DNA of 64,000 nt, from contig JAYKAV010002977.1 of NCBI GenBank assembly GCA_035582835.1, positions 1,933,935 to 1,997,934 on the forward strand, in the 5' to 3' direction. The DNA comes from Phoebastria nigripes (taxonomy: Eukaryota > Chordata > Aves > Procellariiformes > Diomedeidae). The notes beneath the pieces were generated by a model, which saw only the letters and a program-made list of their open reading frames with translations, was not told where the DNA came from and searched no databases. Made by a program: the position numbers and the translations under genes. Shown one piece after another: positions 12,548 through 23,676 of the stretch (its first letter is position 1; every line of letters begins with the position of its first letter).

Positions 12548-13477
12548 ATACATGTGTATACTTTTAAACTGCAGTGTACCATATATATCTGCATTTTACA
12601 TGTCTAAGAAGCACACCTAAGGACGGGCTTCAGCAGCCAGACCTGAACTCAGACTTCTTACAGTTGGAGAGGAGACAAATGCACAGTGCTCTTTCTTATC
12701 TTTTTATTTTTTTCCTGCTTTTTCCCCTTCATCTGTGACTGTATGTTTTGCTCTTTGTTTAAATATAATGACCACTGCCACAGATTATAGGGCCAGGGCT
12801 CAGGGAAATATTTTTAAGCATCCCAAGATAATAAGGAAAAAATAAATTTCTTTTAGAACAAGTAACAATTTACAACGTTTTGTGGAAACTGGTGATTTGA
12901 AAACAGATGATCACTGCAAAATATGAAAATTAAGATTATTTTTTTCCCCCAAATGTGTAGGAATTTTGCATTTAGTTGTGACTTGACACATGTTCAGAAG
13001 TGTGCAATTCAGACACTGGCTCGAGACATCACTGGAAGCAGATCTGGGTTGTCATGTTTCATTATAGCTATTGAACTATTGCAAGCATGCTATTATGCTG
13101 TAATGAAAGGGGTCTTCTCCTTCTCTTTTCAACTTGCAAATCTAGGAGAGATACCACATGTCATTAGTCCCTGGCACAGATTCTGGGTAAAGTAGTTCTC
13201 CAAAGTGCTAAAATATATGCGAGGCCTTTTCCCTTGAAAAAGATGAAGGAAATACATTTTTGTCCGGCTGAACCTCAATCTTTTACTAAAGTATATAATG
13301 GTTACAGATCACTTAAAATACAATTTCAATCACAATGCACTTTTTGGAGGATGATCCAGGTTATGTTTGTGTTGACCCATGAGGGTAGGATTTGGCCCTA
13401 TGGGATCTGTGGAAACAGCAATGCAAATGCTACCAGTACCCTGTGAGTGTTTTGTTTCGTGCTGAGCCCCTCTAGAC

Positions 13478-13500
13478 CAGGGGTGCCTAACTGTGGGGAA
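13478..13500 (+). repeat. Possible hAT-type terminal inverted repeat end
   Basis: CAGGGGTGCCTAACTGTGG resembles the terminal repeat of hAT-superfamily elements, which commonly start CAGGGGTG-CCAAC. No matching 3' end or clean 8-bp target duplication was seen nearby. It would be a fragment at best. Confidence 0.3.
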
Positions 13501-14510
13501 CACCTGGACAGGATCTTAGGCATAAAATTAGGCTCTCTGGATCTGGGGTTCTGCTGGTGCTTCATTTGTCATTGTTGTACGTGGAAAAAAGGCTGTGCTT
13601 GTGAAAGTAACAAGTGAATCACAGTGGGTGGTATATTGGGCATCTGAGACTGAGGTCTGAACCATCTGCCTTCCTTTAGCCTTGCTGGCATTTCTACACT
13701 TGCTTCAACTTGCCAGGGTAATGTCTTCAGTAACGTATGTGAATCAAGCATTAAAATCTCTGATCTTGTTCTTGAGAAATCATTCAAACAGCCTGATATT
13801 GCAAGGTTGTTTTAAAAAGATCAATATGGCATTTATATAATTGGTAAAATAGGCATGAAATAGATCAAAAGTCCTGACATTCAGTACACAGAACTTTCAA
13901 AAAAGCAGATGCCTTATCAAGGATATGGATGCATTTGTTCCTTCTCTTTTCTGTTCAGTTCTCTGCTGCAAAATTGACTTCTGCAGGAAATACATCCCTT
14001 GACTATCTTTTCCTTATGATATAGCAGTATCTTCCCGTTGATAAGGATCTAATGATATGTTAATCTCTATTCAAGATTTTGGGTGAAGGTGGCAGTACCT
14101 TTCAAGTCCTTTGGTGCCTTCTCTCACCTGCAGATGCCTGCAACATACCTACCTACCTAACTACAGAATGAGTAACATCTGCAAATGCATTGGGTAGATT
14201 CAGTTAAGTGGGGATGCATCCTGAAGAAACATCACGTGGTTTCAGTCATTTGAAACCCAGCCAATCCAGCTGGAACTTGGAAAAGTACCATAAAAAAACT
14301 GCATTGAAATCTTAACTGATAATGAGATAATGAGAGATGATTTTGTGGCCACGGCCAATGAAATTTTATGTTGAGCTTGCTAGAAATACTACTTTTATTG
14401 CTGATGGGCTGCAATTTCAGAAATGGGCAAATGCTGAGCTCTTCATGCAGGCTTTCTATTACAAGAAAAAGAAAAAAGCTTTTGTAGGTTTACAGCCTTT
14501 TTGTTTCTTG
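13501..14510. other. Non-coding stretch, no gene seen
   Basis: One kilobase of unremarkable DNA. It includes a minimal ACCT repeat near 14147-14162, too short to count as a microsatellite. The short open frames have no motifs. Confidence 0.65.
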
Positions 14511-14632
14511 CTTTTTGGATTTTGGTTGGGTTTTTTTTTTTGGGGGGGGGGAGGAGGTGGGGGTTGTTTGGGTTTTTTTTTTTTTTTTTTTTTTGGTTTT
14601 TTTTTTAGACAAACCCCAAACCAAACCAAACT
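14511..14632. repeat. G/T-rich block switching to A/C-rich
   Basis: The plus strand runs from TTTTGGATTTTGGTTGGG through T and G homopolymers and a run of about 22 T (broken by GG), then switches to CAAACCCCAAACCAAACCAAAC. The two halves are roughly complementary and could fold back. The frames crossing it encode only F/G/W-rich nonsense. Homopolymer lengths here are uncertain in any assembly. Confidence 0.8.
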
Positions 14633-15374
14633 CTCAACTCCATTCTAAAAGTAAAGCCTCTATAGGGAGCAGCAGGATGCTGAGTGCTCTCTATAAGAGC
14701 CTGTTTTCGAGTCCTTTAGAATCAGTAGAAGAGTTCCCATTAATGTCAGCAGATTTTGGATCAGGCCCTTGATATAAAACCAGCCCTTCTGAGCCAGACA
14801 AAAAGCCCATCTTCCCTGGTATTGCCTTCCGTGAGAATGGCCAGTAGTGGATACTTAGGGAAGCCACATTCTGGAAGCCGAGGATTTAAAGAATTCCTGA
14901 GATGCACGTTGCCACTGATCCAGCATGTCATTAATACTTGATAGGCCTTTCTTCACATTAATTTGTTTAATCACCGTTGGAGCCAACTTATGTTTTGGCT
15001 TCAAGAGCATACTATAACACTGCCTTGCATAACTGAGTTCTGCATATCGATGCATTGTACATATGGACTTGCCTTACAGAGGTCTGTATGGGTTCCAAAA
15101 TTATAGGAAAAGATAAGGGCAGTTCACAGGCCAGATGCAGATATGTGGATGAAATTAATTTAAGTAAGAGGAATAAACACTGAAAGAATGGTGAATTTCT
15201 TATGGCCTGGATCACCAAGCATCATCTGAATGAATATTAAGGAGTGAGGAGTGAGTTAAAGTATTTGCAAGGCAAAGACAGAATTCATTATTTTGCAGTG
15301 GTAGCCCAGGATGGGTACAGGACCACAGTGCATCCTCATATTTCTTTAGGGACTGGCTACTTTGAACGTTAGTT

Positions 15375-15516
15375 AAAAAAAGAAAAAAAAAAATGACCGC
15401 ATGAGAACGCTTGAGGAACATGAAGTAANNNNNNNNNNNNNNNAAAAAAAAAAAAAAAAAAAAAAAAAAAAGCGAGAGAGAAGAAAAAGAAGGAAGGGAA
15501 AAGGAAGAGAGGCGGG
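15375..15516 (+). repeat. A-rich/polypurine tract with assembly gap
   Basis: An A-rich run (15375-15393) is followed by 15 N (15429-15443), 28 A (15444-15471) and an A/G tract of about 39 bases. The N run is probably an unresolved homopolymer or collapsed simple repeat, not a fixed-size gap. Confidence 0.85.
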
Positions 15517-15807
15517 CAATTCATCCTTGATAGTAACACTTTTGGTTAACAATGTGTCATTTAGGTGTCTGTTTTCTGATATTCATTTTCAGAAACATTG
15601 GAGAATTCAGCACTGTAGTACTATATCATGGGGATTTGTTTGACTCGTGTTAGGATAAGAGGGAGTGCCTCTATTTGTATTAGCTGGAGGAGGATTGTGA
15701 ACTATTATCTTACTTTGTTATCTGAGCTAGGAGTGTACAAGGAAGTTTCTTCTACTAATGGTTGAGCTGCTCTTCAGATAAAGTCCTCCACAGGATCCCT
15801 GTAGCCC

Positions 15808-15843
15808 TAATTAATCAGCTGTTAAAACAGCAGTTGATAGACA
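15808..15843. promoter_or_regulatory. Candidate homeodomain/E-box motif cluster
   Basis: TAATTAATCAGCTG (15808-15821) joins two homeodomain cores to a CAGCTG E-box. It overlaps the inverted repeat GCTGTT-AA-AACAGC (15818-15831) and is followed by TTGATAGACAGG, close to a PBX/MEIS composite. The same 14-mer occurs at 39947-39960. For a 14-mer in 64 kb, one such coincidence is expected by chance. Enhancer function is inference only. Confidence 0.25.
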
Positions 15844-18594
15844 GGCTTGCTTTAAGTTCGAATTGCCTGCAATCGGAGATAACAGGTGAGTCCCATTTGG
15901 CAGCAAGATATGAAAGTAGAAGACTGATCTGTTATCAAAATGAATATGGCACTCAAATCAAAATTGAAGTTTACAGAAGGAACCAGCAAAGTAAAACAAA
16001 AGGGAATCTTTTACTTCGAGTGATCAACATACCTTCACTTTGGTGATTGTTTTAGACAGGTCTGAATCCATTTTGTAAATCTTTGTAGTAAGAGCATGCA
16101 TTATCAAGGTAAATTTAGGCTTCTGGAGAACACTTGCTACTCCAGTAATATTGCTAAAATCATTGGCAGGTTACACTAACAAGGTGCTATAGCAATTACT
16201 GCTCCCACAAGACAGGCCGGTGGCTAGCACACCCAGCCACCATGCGGGAGCTGCAGGTTAAATGGCTGTGTTTCAAGTCAGGAATTTAACGTGTCTTTCT
16301 CTTTCTGAGTCACTGCCCTAATCAACAGGCTGTAGAGTAACTTCTTTCCTTATTCAGTTCATATTTAATAAATTATGCAGAATAGTACAGCACCAGTGAT
16401 GCGGGGGGAATATTACATCCCAGTAGCTTGGTCACTTACCTGGGTGTTATGGCAGGTCTAGGCTTGAGTCCCTCTCTGCTGGGTTTAAAGCCACAAAGAA
16501 TGGCCTTTTCTTTCCTCATATTCAGCATTAAAAGACGGACAGATTAGAGGGATAATGGCAAACTTTTGGGGCAGTAGGTACCTGATTTATTTTAAAACAT
16601 TATTTAATTCTTGACTTGTTTGTATCACACCAGCCATCAGAGGCATCTCTCAGGACTGATGCCACTGCTAGTTGCTGCACAAATAGTGATAAAAACATTC
16701 TCTCAGTCTAGATTCAATTTACATTTTAAATTCTCTGGATGTAACAAGAGGGTACCTGCTTCAGAGAGGCATGCAGAGAGCCTGAAAGAGAGATGGACCT
16801 CTCTATAAATAACCAAACGCCTTTCATGTCTTTCAGCCTGGGCATTGATAGTCCCATGTTCACAAGTGGGACAGAAGTCCCTCTAAAACAGAGATACTAT
16901 TTCTTTTCTTTGACTTCTCTGTATGCAGATGAATATTCTTCTGTTGACCCCATTGTTTAGTCTCAAGACTGATGCTTATCAGTGCTTCAGGAATTAAATT
17001 ACCACTGTCTTCCTACGGATGAAAGCAAGTTGGTCACTGACCACGTAATAGTCACAAACAGGGCAGCAGCATGGCCAATAGCCTTTTCTTGAGATGACGT
17101 ACCCTAGTATTTTTTTAAAAAATGTGCTACAGACCTCAGTAGATGTCTTAATTCTCATTGGAAGTCTCTGTAACCATAATCAGTGTACATTTACTTTTTC
17201 TTCCTGGGATGCCTCTGTCATTGGGACACAGAGTTCTGTTTTCTGCATTCACCATGGGCAGACACTGTCTTTCTTTTGCTTTCCGTATTCTATGCCTTGG
17301 GTCATGAACTCTGTATTTCTTGGTCCTTATCTCTGCTAGAAACTAGGTCCTCCTTATGCTCTAGTACTTGTTATTGCTTTGCATTTTTGGGGGACTGTTC
17401 AGCTGTCCTTGTCGTCTGGAGGCATGTTTCTCTAGGCTAACACTTCTTTCCCCGTGAGTCTTTCTTGTAAGCTCAAAAGACATATCCTGCTCTTAAACCA
17501 CTCACTGTCTAGAAGATCACATAGGTCTCCAAGATTACATGTGCGCTGCTTTCAGCTCTGAGTGTAAAATTTGTGCTTTCTTTTTTTCATGGGTAAGCCC
17601 TATCCCCTCTGCATAGTCTCATTCTGTTTTGGCTGATGCTTCTCATCAAATACCTCTATCTGGTGTTCCAGTGTTTTAGATGTTATTTTTGACACCTGAG
17701 TTTTACTTGCTCCTAATTCTTTTTCACTGATGAAATGGTAAGGAAAAAAAAGTTTTAACTTTCTGTTTTCCTTTTCATCCCTCAGTGTTCAGCTCTCTGT
17801 ACCGATTCAAGTCTCAGTTCTGCTGTGCCCTCAGGTTTACTTTTGAAAATCCAGCATCCTGGTGGTCACTCCTTTTGATGCAGTCTGTTTGCTCTGTTTC
17901 AAGGTGCTGCTTGGCCCCTGAGATAATCATGCTTTTTTTCTTGTGGTGTCTCTTTTAGGTCGGCTGCTTCCTGCATGTATTGCCTACCACCTGGTGGGTA
18001 ATAATATGAGAGTACTTCATGTTTCTAAAATTAAACTCTCTCTTTTATTCAGAAAACTCTTTACAGAGCTGTTGCAATTCATTTACTGCTGCTATAGTAG
18101 CCATGTGCACGTATACTAACTCTCCAGTGTACCAGCCAAGCTTTTTCCCAGTAACAATCCAAGTTCCACACAGATCGCTACCCAAGGAGCCTGCAGCTGC
18201 TCAGCGCCAGATCAGCAGGGCATACAGCCATTTAGCAGATTTTCTCACCAGTTCAATATGCATTGCTCCCAGGTACCATTGACCAGATTTTCAATAGCCC
18301 TCCTTTGCCAGGGATCCTGTTGGAAGTAGAGCAGTGACTGTACAAAAGTCACCCTGCCTTAAGACACAGCAAAGGGCATAAGGGATGCAGACCTCACCCC
18401 TGTGAGCCCACAGCTGTGCAGCTGATGTGATGTCCCCATTCCTGCCAAACCTTCGTAGCAGATTTACCCACTGCTGTCAAAAAATCATTCTTCCAGGACC
18501 CATATTTTACTTCCATTTTAGTCATGTATCATGGAATGAAACAGTAACACTTGGAAGTGTAATGTTCCTATTTATACATTTAACCATTAACTAG

Positions 18595-18638
18595 ACACAC
18601 ACGCACGCACATGTGTGCATGTGTGTGCACACACACAG
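18595..18638. repeat. AC/GT alternating repeat with palindromic symmetry
   Basis: ACACACACGCACGCAC, then ATGTGTGCATGTGTGTGC, then ACACACACA. It is almost entirely alternating purine-pyrimidine, and the AC and GT parts are mutually complementary. Such tracts favour Z-DNA or cruciform structure and are polymorphic in length. Confidence 0.8.
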
Positions 18639-18680
18639 AAGCTGTATTAAAGGCATATTAGAAGAAACATTTCCAGCACA

Positions 18681-18736
18681 GGGATTTAGCTGTGTGAATC
18701 CCATTAACATTAATGGGAGTTGTTCCCCTAAATCCC
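18681..18736. repeat. 56-bp nested palindrome, MITE-like relic
   Basis: GGGATTTAG (18681-18689) pairs with CTAAATCCC (18728-18736). TCCCATTAA (18699-18707) pairs with TTAATGGGA (18710-18718) around a central CA. The two paired segments are separated by unmatched nine-base segments of equal length on each side. The core matches the old 'cccattgacttcaatggg' type of sauropsid palindromic repeats. I infer a nearly complete short non-autonomous DNA-transposon remnant. Confidence 0.6.
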
Positions 18737-21700
18737 CATGTATCTCGTTAAAATATACCTATTAGTGACAGGCTGAAGCCTACAAAACCCAGCAGTTTCC
18801 AAGTTAAAACTGAAACTTCATCATTAACTTATCCTATTGTGCCTAGGTAATGCAACACCCTTTAACTTCTCAAATTCAAAGGTATCTTTTCTCCATTGAA
18901 CTTAAAACAAATCTTGTCTTGTTAATACAATAGGTTCTGCTATAGTTAGCCCACTCTGTAACTCTTGATCATGTTGGAAATGTTTTCTCTCTCAACCAAT
19001 ACCATCTACGAAGGGACAGTGTTACCAAAATATCTTTGAAACCCTTATGAGAAATAGAATATAAGTATAAATGGACTAATGCGTTCTCTAGTAGTGGATC
19101 ATAACACTGAAGTATGACAGTGATAAACTGTCAGGTACTGGATTATTGTTCTTGGGATTTTTTTAAAATAAAGACTAAGAGTTTGATGTGTAACACCAAG
19201 TCACTCTAGAGGAATGAATCCTGCAGAAACCAGATACATGAAGGAAACTTTATTTACAGTAAACTCATTTAACAATGTCATTATGACAGAAAGAGACCTT
19301 AAAATGGGTACCCCAAATTTTCATCAGTGTAGTTATATGCATTCTAGACATGATGAGGTTGTATTTGTGTGTGATGATAAAGGTCTGTATTGTAGATGGT
19401 GTAGTGCAGCATAGAGACGACAAAGCTAAGAGTAAATGAGCTGGCTCGACTGTCGGCCATAGAGTTGCCTTTCCTGAGAGCTATTCCTGAGTTACTGGAG
19501 AGGGTGCATTTAAGGGTAGATTAGCACGTGTGGAGGTCTGTACTAACGCTGTTGTGTTGTTTCTGATACATGAGGTAGCTCATATACTGTTGGCTCAGGT
19601 AACTCTGCACTGTCAATATAATAGAAAACCATGCTTTTATAGCTTTGACAATGGTATAACTTTTTCAGCTTTTTACAGGAAGTTGAAATAAGGAGTGCCA
19701 GCAAAAGCAGGATCCACAGTGATATACTGGTAAAATAGTTGGAACATAGACCTGCATCAAACATAATTTCGTCCTAGTTTAACAGCAGAGATAAAAGGGT
19801 TACAATGGAAGTGAATATCAGATCCAGTAAGTCCTGGTATTTTTGAGTAGAGCACAGCACAAAAATAGACATCTATGCAACCCCACTGCTGTTTTCATTT
19901 TCACTGCAGTGGAAACAGCCCTTCACCTTTGGGCTGGAACCAGTGGGTGAAAATATCCTCCCATGCAAGAAGAAATTACTGTAATTGCACTGTACGCGTG
20001 TGTTTATTTCCCTCTTCCCTCCACCAGTGTAGACCTCTGTTTTAATATATTACAAATAATTTTTCTGGCTATAGGTCCCTAAATGGTCCTTGTTAACCTG
20101 TGACCAGTACTCCTGCTCTCAACAAAATGCACTCCCTGCTAGACCTAGCACGTGAGTTTGTTCGGTCAGGAGGAGCTCTGGTAGGGCTTCTTCCAGTAGC
20201 TTAACCATTAACAATAAGCAGTGAAATGAGTCATCCGTACTTTATTTTTAATTAGAGCTGCAGTGAGCTCAAGCTTGAGATTTTTTTTGCCTGCAGAGCT
20301 CAGGAGCTGAAACCAGCAGCACTCCCCTGGTAATGGCTGTGCAGGGATTTCTGTAACGCAACATCATTAGGTTGTTGTGGATACAAACAGTGGAGCAAAA
20401 CCAACACAACATACAGATTCACGGGGGCAAGTTAGCATAATTCCTGTTGGCTTAGTCCGGCTGGAGATGTTTTTTTGCTCTATTTCTGGTTTCCCTCTCG
20501 CACCCCCATCCCCTCCCCCCTCTGAAACAGAAGCCCAAATAATGAGCGAGACAGCACTGGGTTAAGGGGAAATTAATATTTAGGTATGAGGGTTATTTGT
20601 TTTAAATGTATTTGATTGTATTTTAGATATGCTTAACAAGCCTAATATGAAGTTTTCAAGCCACAAACCGACTGGAAAAATATCTCCACTGACTCCTGGA
20701 GTCAAATGATACATTTGCATTTTAAACACCCTTTGAATTCATTTCACATCCAGCCCATGAACAAGCCCAGAACTTTCCTGTAAGAAAGTTCTGATGAACT
20801 ATCCCTGATAGTGCCTGCAACCCATTCAAAAATCATTAATGCCTTTAAAATGAGGAGTGAATCCAGCGCTCACCTGAGCTGCAGTACCAGCCCTTGCCAA
20901 AATGACACTGCAGTCAATCTGCTATGCTAATACAGATGGTGGCTTTAAAGGAAGATAGTTCTTGAAATGCATTGGAAAGCAGTAGGAAAATGTGTTGTGC
21001 TGTTTGGCACATCTTGGTGAATCAAAATCCTCAATAGAGAGTTAGTTCCATTTTTTCTTATCTGGGTTGCTGTTATCTGAGAGGAAAATCCAACTTGTTA
21101 AGCCTGTATGCTTTGCGATGTCAGTGCCAAGCAGTTGGGAGCTGGCTGTCAGAGCCCTGGACCCAGCTCTGGTGGCCTCCATCAGCTTGGCCACGGCAGT
21201 TCTTTGCTCTCCTTCTTCCTTACCCATGTTTTATTTTGTCTCTTGTTTTGGAAGTTTGGTGGGGCAGGAAATGTGAGATTTCTGAGACGGTATCCTTAAT
21301 TTCAGCAAGCAGGACCATAGTGAAGGTCATGCTGTTCGTTATGTATACAGGATATTTATTCCTTAGCTGCTGTAACTGTTCCTTTCTACAAATGTATTAG
21401 GCAGGTAATGATTTAAGCTGCTTCTTATGATGGGTGCATTTGTTTTTAGCCTGGGCTGCACTGGGATTTCTTTTGCATCCCTAGTTAATGGGTGGGAGGA
21501 CAGGTTGTGATGGAATCACCAGTGTGGTAATGTTGAAAGGGTGGGAAGCAAGCTGTGCTGGGCCAAGGACCTGGGCGCTGCAGAGTGCTTCAAAGCGGCA
21601 CACAAAATATTAATCAGTCAGGTGCTTCTTTCTGCACAGCCTAAACGCAGAATCCCTTGTTCAGGGGTGCAGGCAGATTCACGCGTGTCATGAGGTTTCT

Positions 21701-22246
21701 GTGGCTCAGGTCTAGATGGCTCTAGCAGTACTTTTTCTTAGAGGGCAGAAAAAGTCTTTGGTGAGAGAGTAGCAGCAGAGAGGAGCAGGGGGAGAGGCCC
21801 GAACCTTGCTCCTTCTCATTGCTGCAGCTATACTGGGTGGCCTGGGAGAGAAGTGGGGGTGGCATACAGGTTGTGTGTGGCTGGTGATGGTTATATTCAG
21901 GCAGGAGAAGTGGTGTGCAGACCAGCAGCAGGGAAGGGCATGTGGATATAGCATGAGTGCATTTGGAAGGAGAGCTCACCCGGGTTGTACTGGGGTATTA
22001 TTGTGGCAGCCCGCTGTTGTCCGGAGCCCTCGCTGAAGCGGTGCACTGGAGCACCAGTGGGGCACATGAGCTGAGGGGCATGCAGCTTCTTGCTGGACTG
22101 GGCTAGTTTAGGCTTAGTTTAGGAAGTTTGGTATTCCCCCTCATGAAGAATAGCCTTGATAAAAGACCTCACTTTGTAGCATTTTTCATGTAAAGAGCCA
22201 CACTAAATAACACAGTTACAGAGATAAATGCAGATAGGAGCAGATC
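18737..22246. other. Non-coding stretch, no gene seen
   Basis: Mixed DNA. A somewhat GC-richer zone at 21500-22080 gives overlapping open frames on both strands (up to 101 codons at 21095-21400), without motifs. A 10-bp stem hairpin at 20768-20793 is listed separately. No RNA gene or clear mobile element was recognised. Confidence 0.6.
20768..20793. repeat. 10-bp stem hairpin with GAA/TTC units
   Basis: CAGAACTTTC and GAAAGTTCTG are perfect inverted arms around the loop CTGTAA. Each arm is also a GAA-NN-TTC pair like a heat-shock-element unit, but the two pairs are one base out of the usual five-base phase. One perfect 10-bp stem with a short loop is about what chance gives in 64 kb. Confidence 0.4.
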
Positions 22247-22265
22247 GGGGTGGGGGGTGGGGGGG
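22247..22265 (+). repeat. G-run cluster, G-quadruplex candidate
   Basis: G4-T-G6-T-G7 in 19 bases satisfies simple G-quadruplex rules, because the longer runs can be split to give four G3 tracts. No promoter or CpG context surrounds it. Confidence 0.6.
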
Positions 22266-22588
22266 ATGGAGATTAATTGATATAGAAACTGGAGAAGAAT
22301 GACCACTAGGATGGATAAGGCAAGGAGTCAGAGATAGAGATGTCAGACTTGGTGGACAATACTTGAAAATGAACACCCTTATGCTGTGTAAAAGGACCAA
22401 GAGGAGGACAAAGCAGCATGGGGAAAGAAGCACAGGAGAAAATGTCGGTGAAGTGGGTTGGTTACAAATCCAACAGTAATGTAGAGTTTTAAAGCTAAGT
22501 GACATAAGCATATACGTGAAGAGGTCTGTCTTTGTGTAGGAACCAGACAATATCTGGTTCTGATCTGAGATTACATCTTTCTCCGTTT

Positions 22589-22604
22589 CTCTCTCTCTCT
22601 CTCT
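22589..22604 (+). repeat. (CT)8 microsatellite
   Basis: Eight uninterrupted CT units. Short, but long enough to be variable between individuals. Confidence 0.85.
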
Positions 22605-23065
22605 GCACCTCATTGTGATTATTACGTTTTTTGGTAGTAAAATCCAAATTGCTAAGTAGCTGAAAAATTATTTCAAGAGTATCCATATAGTGATTTATCA
22701 TTACTGTAGATTTTTATGTCTTCATGTAGTTAATGTAACTTTTTTGGAGTTGGAAGGCAGCATTCAAAAAATCAGTTGGTTTCCTTGCTTTACCACTGGT
22801 TTGAAATGCTCTAATTGAAACCAGTATTATTTCACTTGATCTTGTAATTAAACAATGTAATTTATATTAATCCATTAAATAATTTGGCTAATTGCTTTTA
22901 CACTGATTGTATCTTAGCCTTTTTTCTTTTAAATTATTATTGGAACCAAGCAGTTATCTACTGAAAACCAGGAAGCCACAAGTGAAGAAAAGATCTTTCT
23001 TACTTGTGGGGATTTTTTTTTTTTAGGTTCTTTGGTAAAAAACTGTGTTAAAATATGATCACAGA

Positions 23066-23100
23066 GGCCCTGATTCAGCCAAATGTTTAAGCATATCATT
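23066..23100 (+). repeat. Ancient palindromic-repeat arm
   Basis: CCCTGATTCAGCCAAATGTT followed by TAAGCATATCATTCC resembles the arm 'ccctgattcagcaaagcacttaagcat' of a common old sauropsid repeat. The second arm is not recognisable. The assignment is by remembered resemblance. Confidence 0.45.
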
Positions 23101-23642
23101 CCACTGCTGCTCAGTAAACTTTGGGGCTTTCTTGAATCAGAGTCTAAATGATGAAAAGCCAAACTTTCATTGGAAATTAAAGCTTTGCATCCCAGGAGAG
23201 AAAAGATGGTCTCATACTAGTAAAAGAAATTGGCTTTATTCCTGTTTCCATATCACTGGCCTACAGAGAGTAACCTTGGTGAGTTACTCATCCTAAGCCC
23301 CGTCTGCTCGCTGTGTATGGCTGAGAACGCTCGCTGCTTTCCGGGGAATGGTATGAGACAGTAGCAGCTGTAAACTATGCTCAGATGCATAGGGCTTAGG
23401 TGACTAATGGAGTACAACAAATAATGCACAGCAAACAGTCAGCTTTACAATCTTTGAGTTGAAATCTGTTTATATGCGTTTAGATAACATTCATTCATAG
23501 GAATACATTTGCAGAGATCAGGTTGTGAACTATTTGAGAACCTGAAAGGTTCTCTTGTAGTTTGAAAAATCTGTTCTCAGTTCACACACTTGAGTATAAT
23601 TGGACTTGCTGAAGTTAAGATCATTGTGTACGAATACCTAGG

Positions 23643-23676
23643 ATGCATATGCATTTTGCATTATGCATATGCAAAT
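23643..23676. promoter_or_regulatory. Tandem POU-dimer (MORE) and MORE/octamer sites
   Basis: ATGCATATGCAT (23643-23654) is an exact MORE element, the palindrome bound by POU-domain homodimers such as Oct-1, Oct-4 and Oct-6. Twenty bases downstream, start to start, ATGCATATGCAAAT (23663-23676) fuses a MORE half to a perfect octamer ATGCAAAT. Between them sits TTTTGCAT, one base from the reverse octamer. An exact 12-mer is expected about 0.004 times in 64 kb, so two related sites two helical turns apart are notable. In vivo occupancy is inference. Confidence 0.45.

Larger units (their letters stand above)
8847..13477. other. Non-coding stretch, no gene seen
   Basis: AT-rich DNA with single ambiguous bases at 9185 and 10997. 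The 130-codon minus-strand frame at 10011-10403 has no signal peptide, domain or low-complexity bias pointing to a family. I regard it as a chance open frame. A short tandem duplication at 9277-9310, a hairpin at 10163-10196 and a duplication at 12493-12547 are listed separately. The phrase 'gatctgaagtgcttttacaatgcac' near 9850 hints at an old repeat but is too short to call. Confidence 0.65.
14633..18594. other. Non-coding stretch, no gene seen
   Basis: Four kilobases without a supportable gene. The 94-codon plus frame at 15762-16046 overlaps a homeodomain/E-box-rich stretch and shows no protein family. It contains a donor-like AACAG-GTGAG at about 15885, but no matching acceptor or conserved exon could be shown. 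The assembly gap and A-rich block at 15375-15516 and the motif cluster at 15808-15843 are listed separately. Confidence 0.6.
22266..23642. other. Non-coding stretch, no gene seen
   Basis: The 136-codon minus frame at 22203-22613 crosses the G-run cluster and the CT repeat, which explains its biased composition (RERERE and P-rich segments). I do not consider it a gene. A faint MIR-like phrase (GTAACCTTGGTGAGTTACTC, about 23269-23288) was too weak to list. Confidence 0.6.

Noticed and set aside
15762..16046. 94-codon plus frame with a donor-like AACAG-GTGAG inside
   Set aside because: One donor-like site is common by chance, and no acceptor, reading-frame conservation or protein match could be shown.
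22036..22066. CTCF-like GCACCAGTGGGGCAC
   Set aside because: It differs from the CTCF core at several key positions.
22203..22613. 136-codon minus-strand open frame
   Set aside because: It crosses a G-run cluster and a CT microsatellite, which create biased RERERE and P-rich peptide. No family motif.
23255..23290. Possible MIR core (GTAACCTTGGTGAGTTACTC)
   Set aside because: A 20-base similarity without the following CTCAGTTTCC phrase is too weak to list as a feature.
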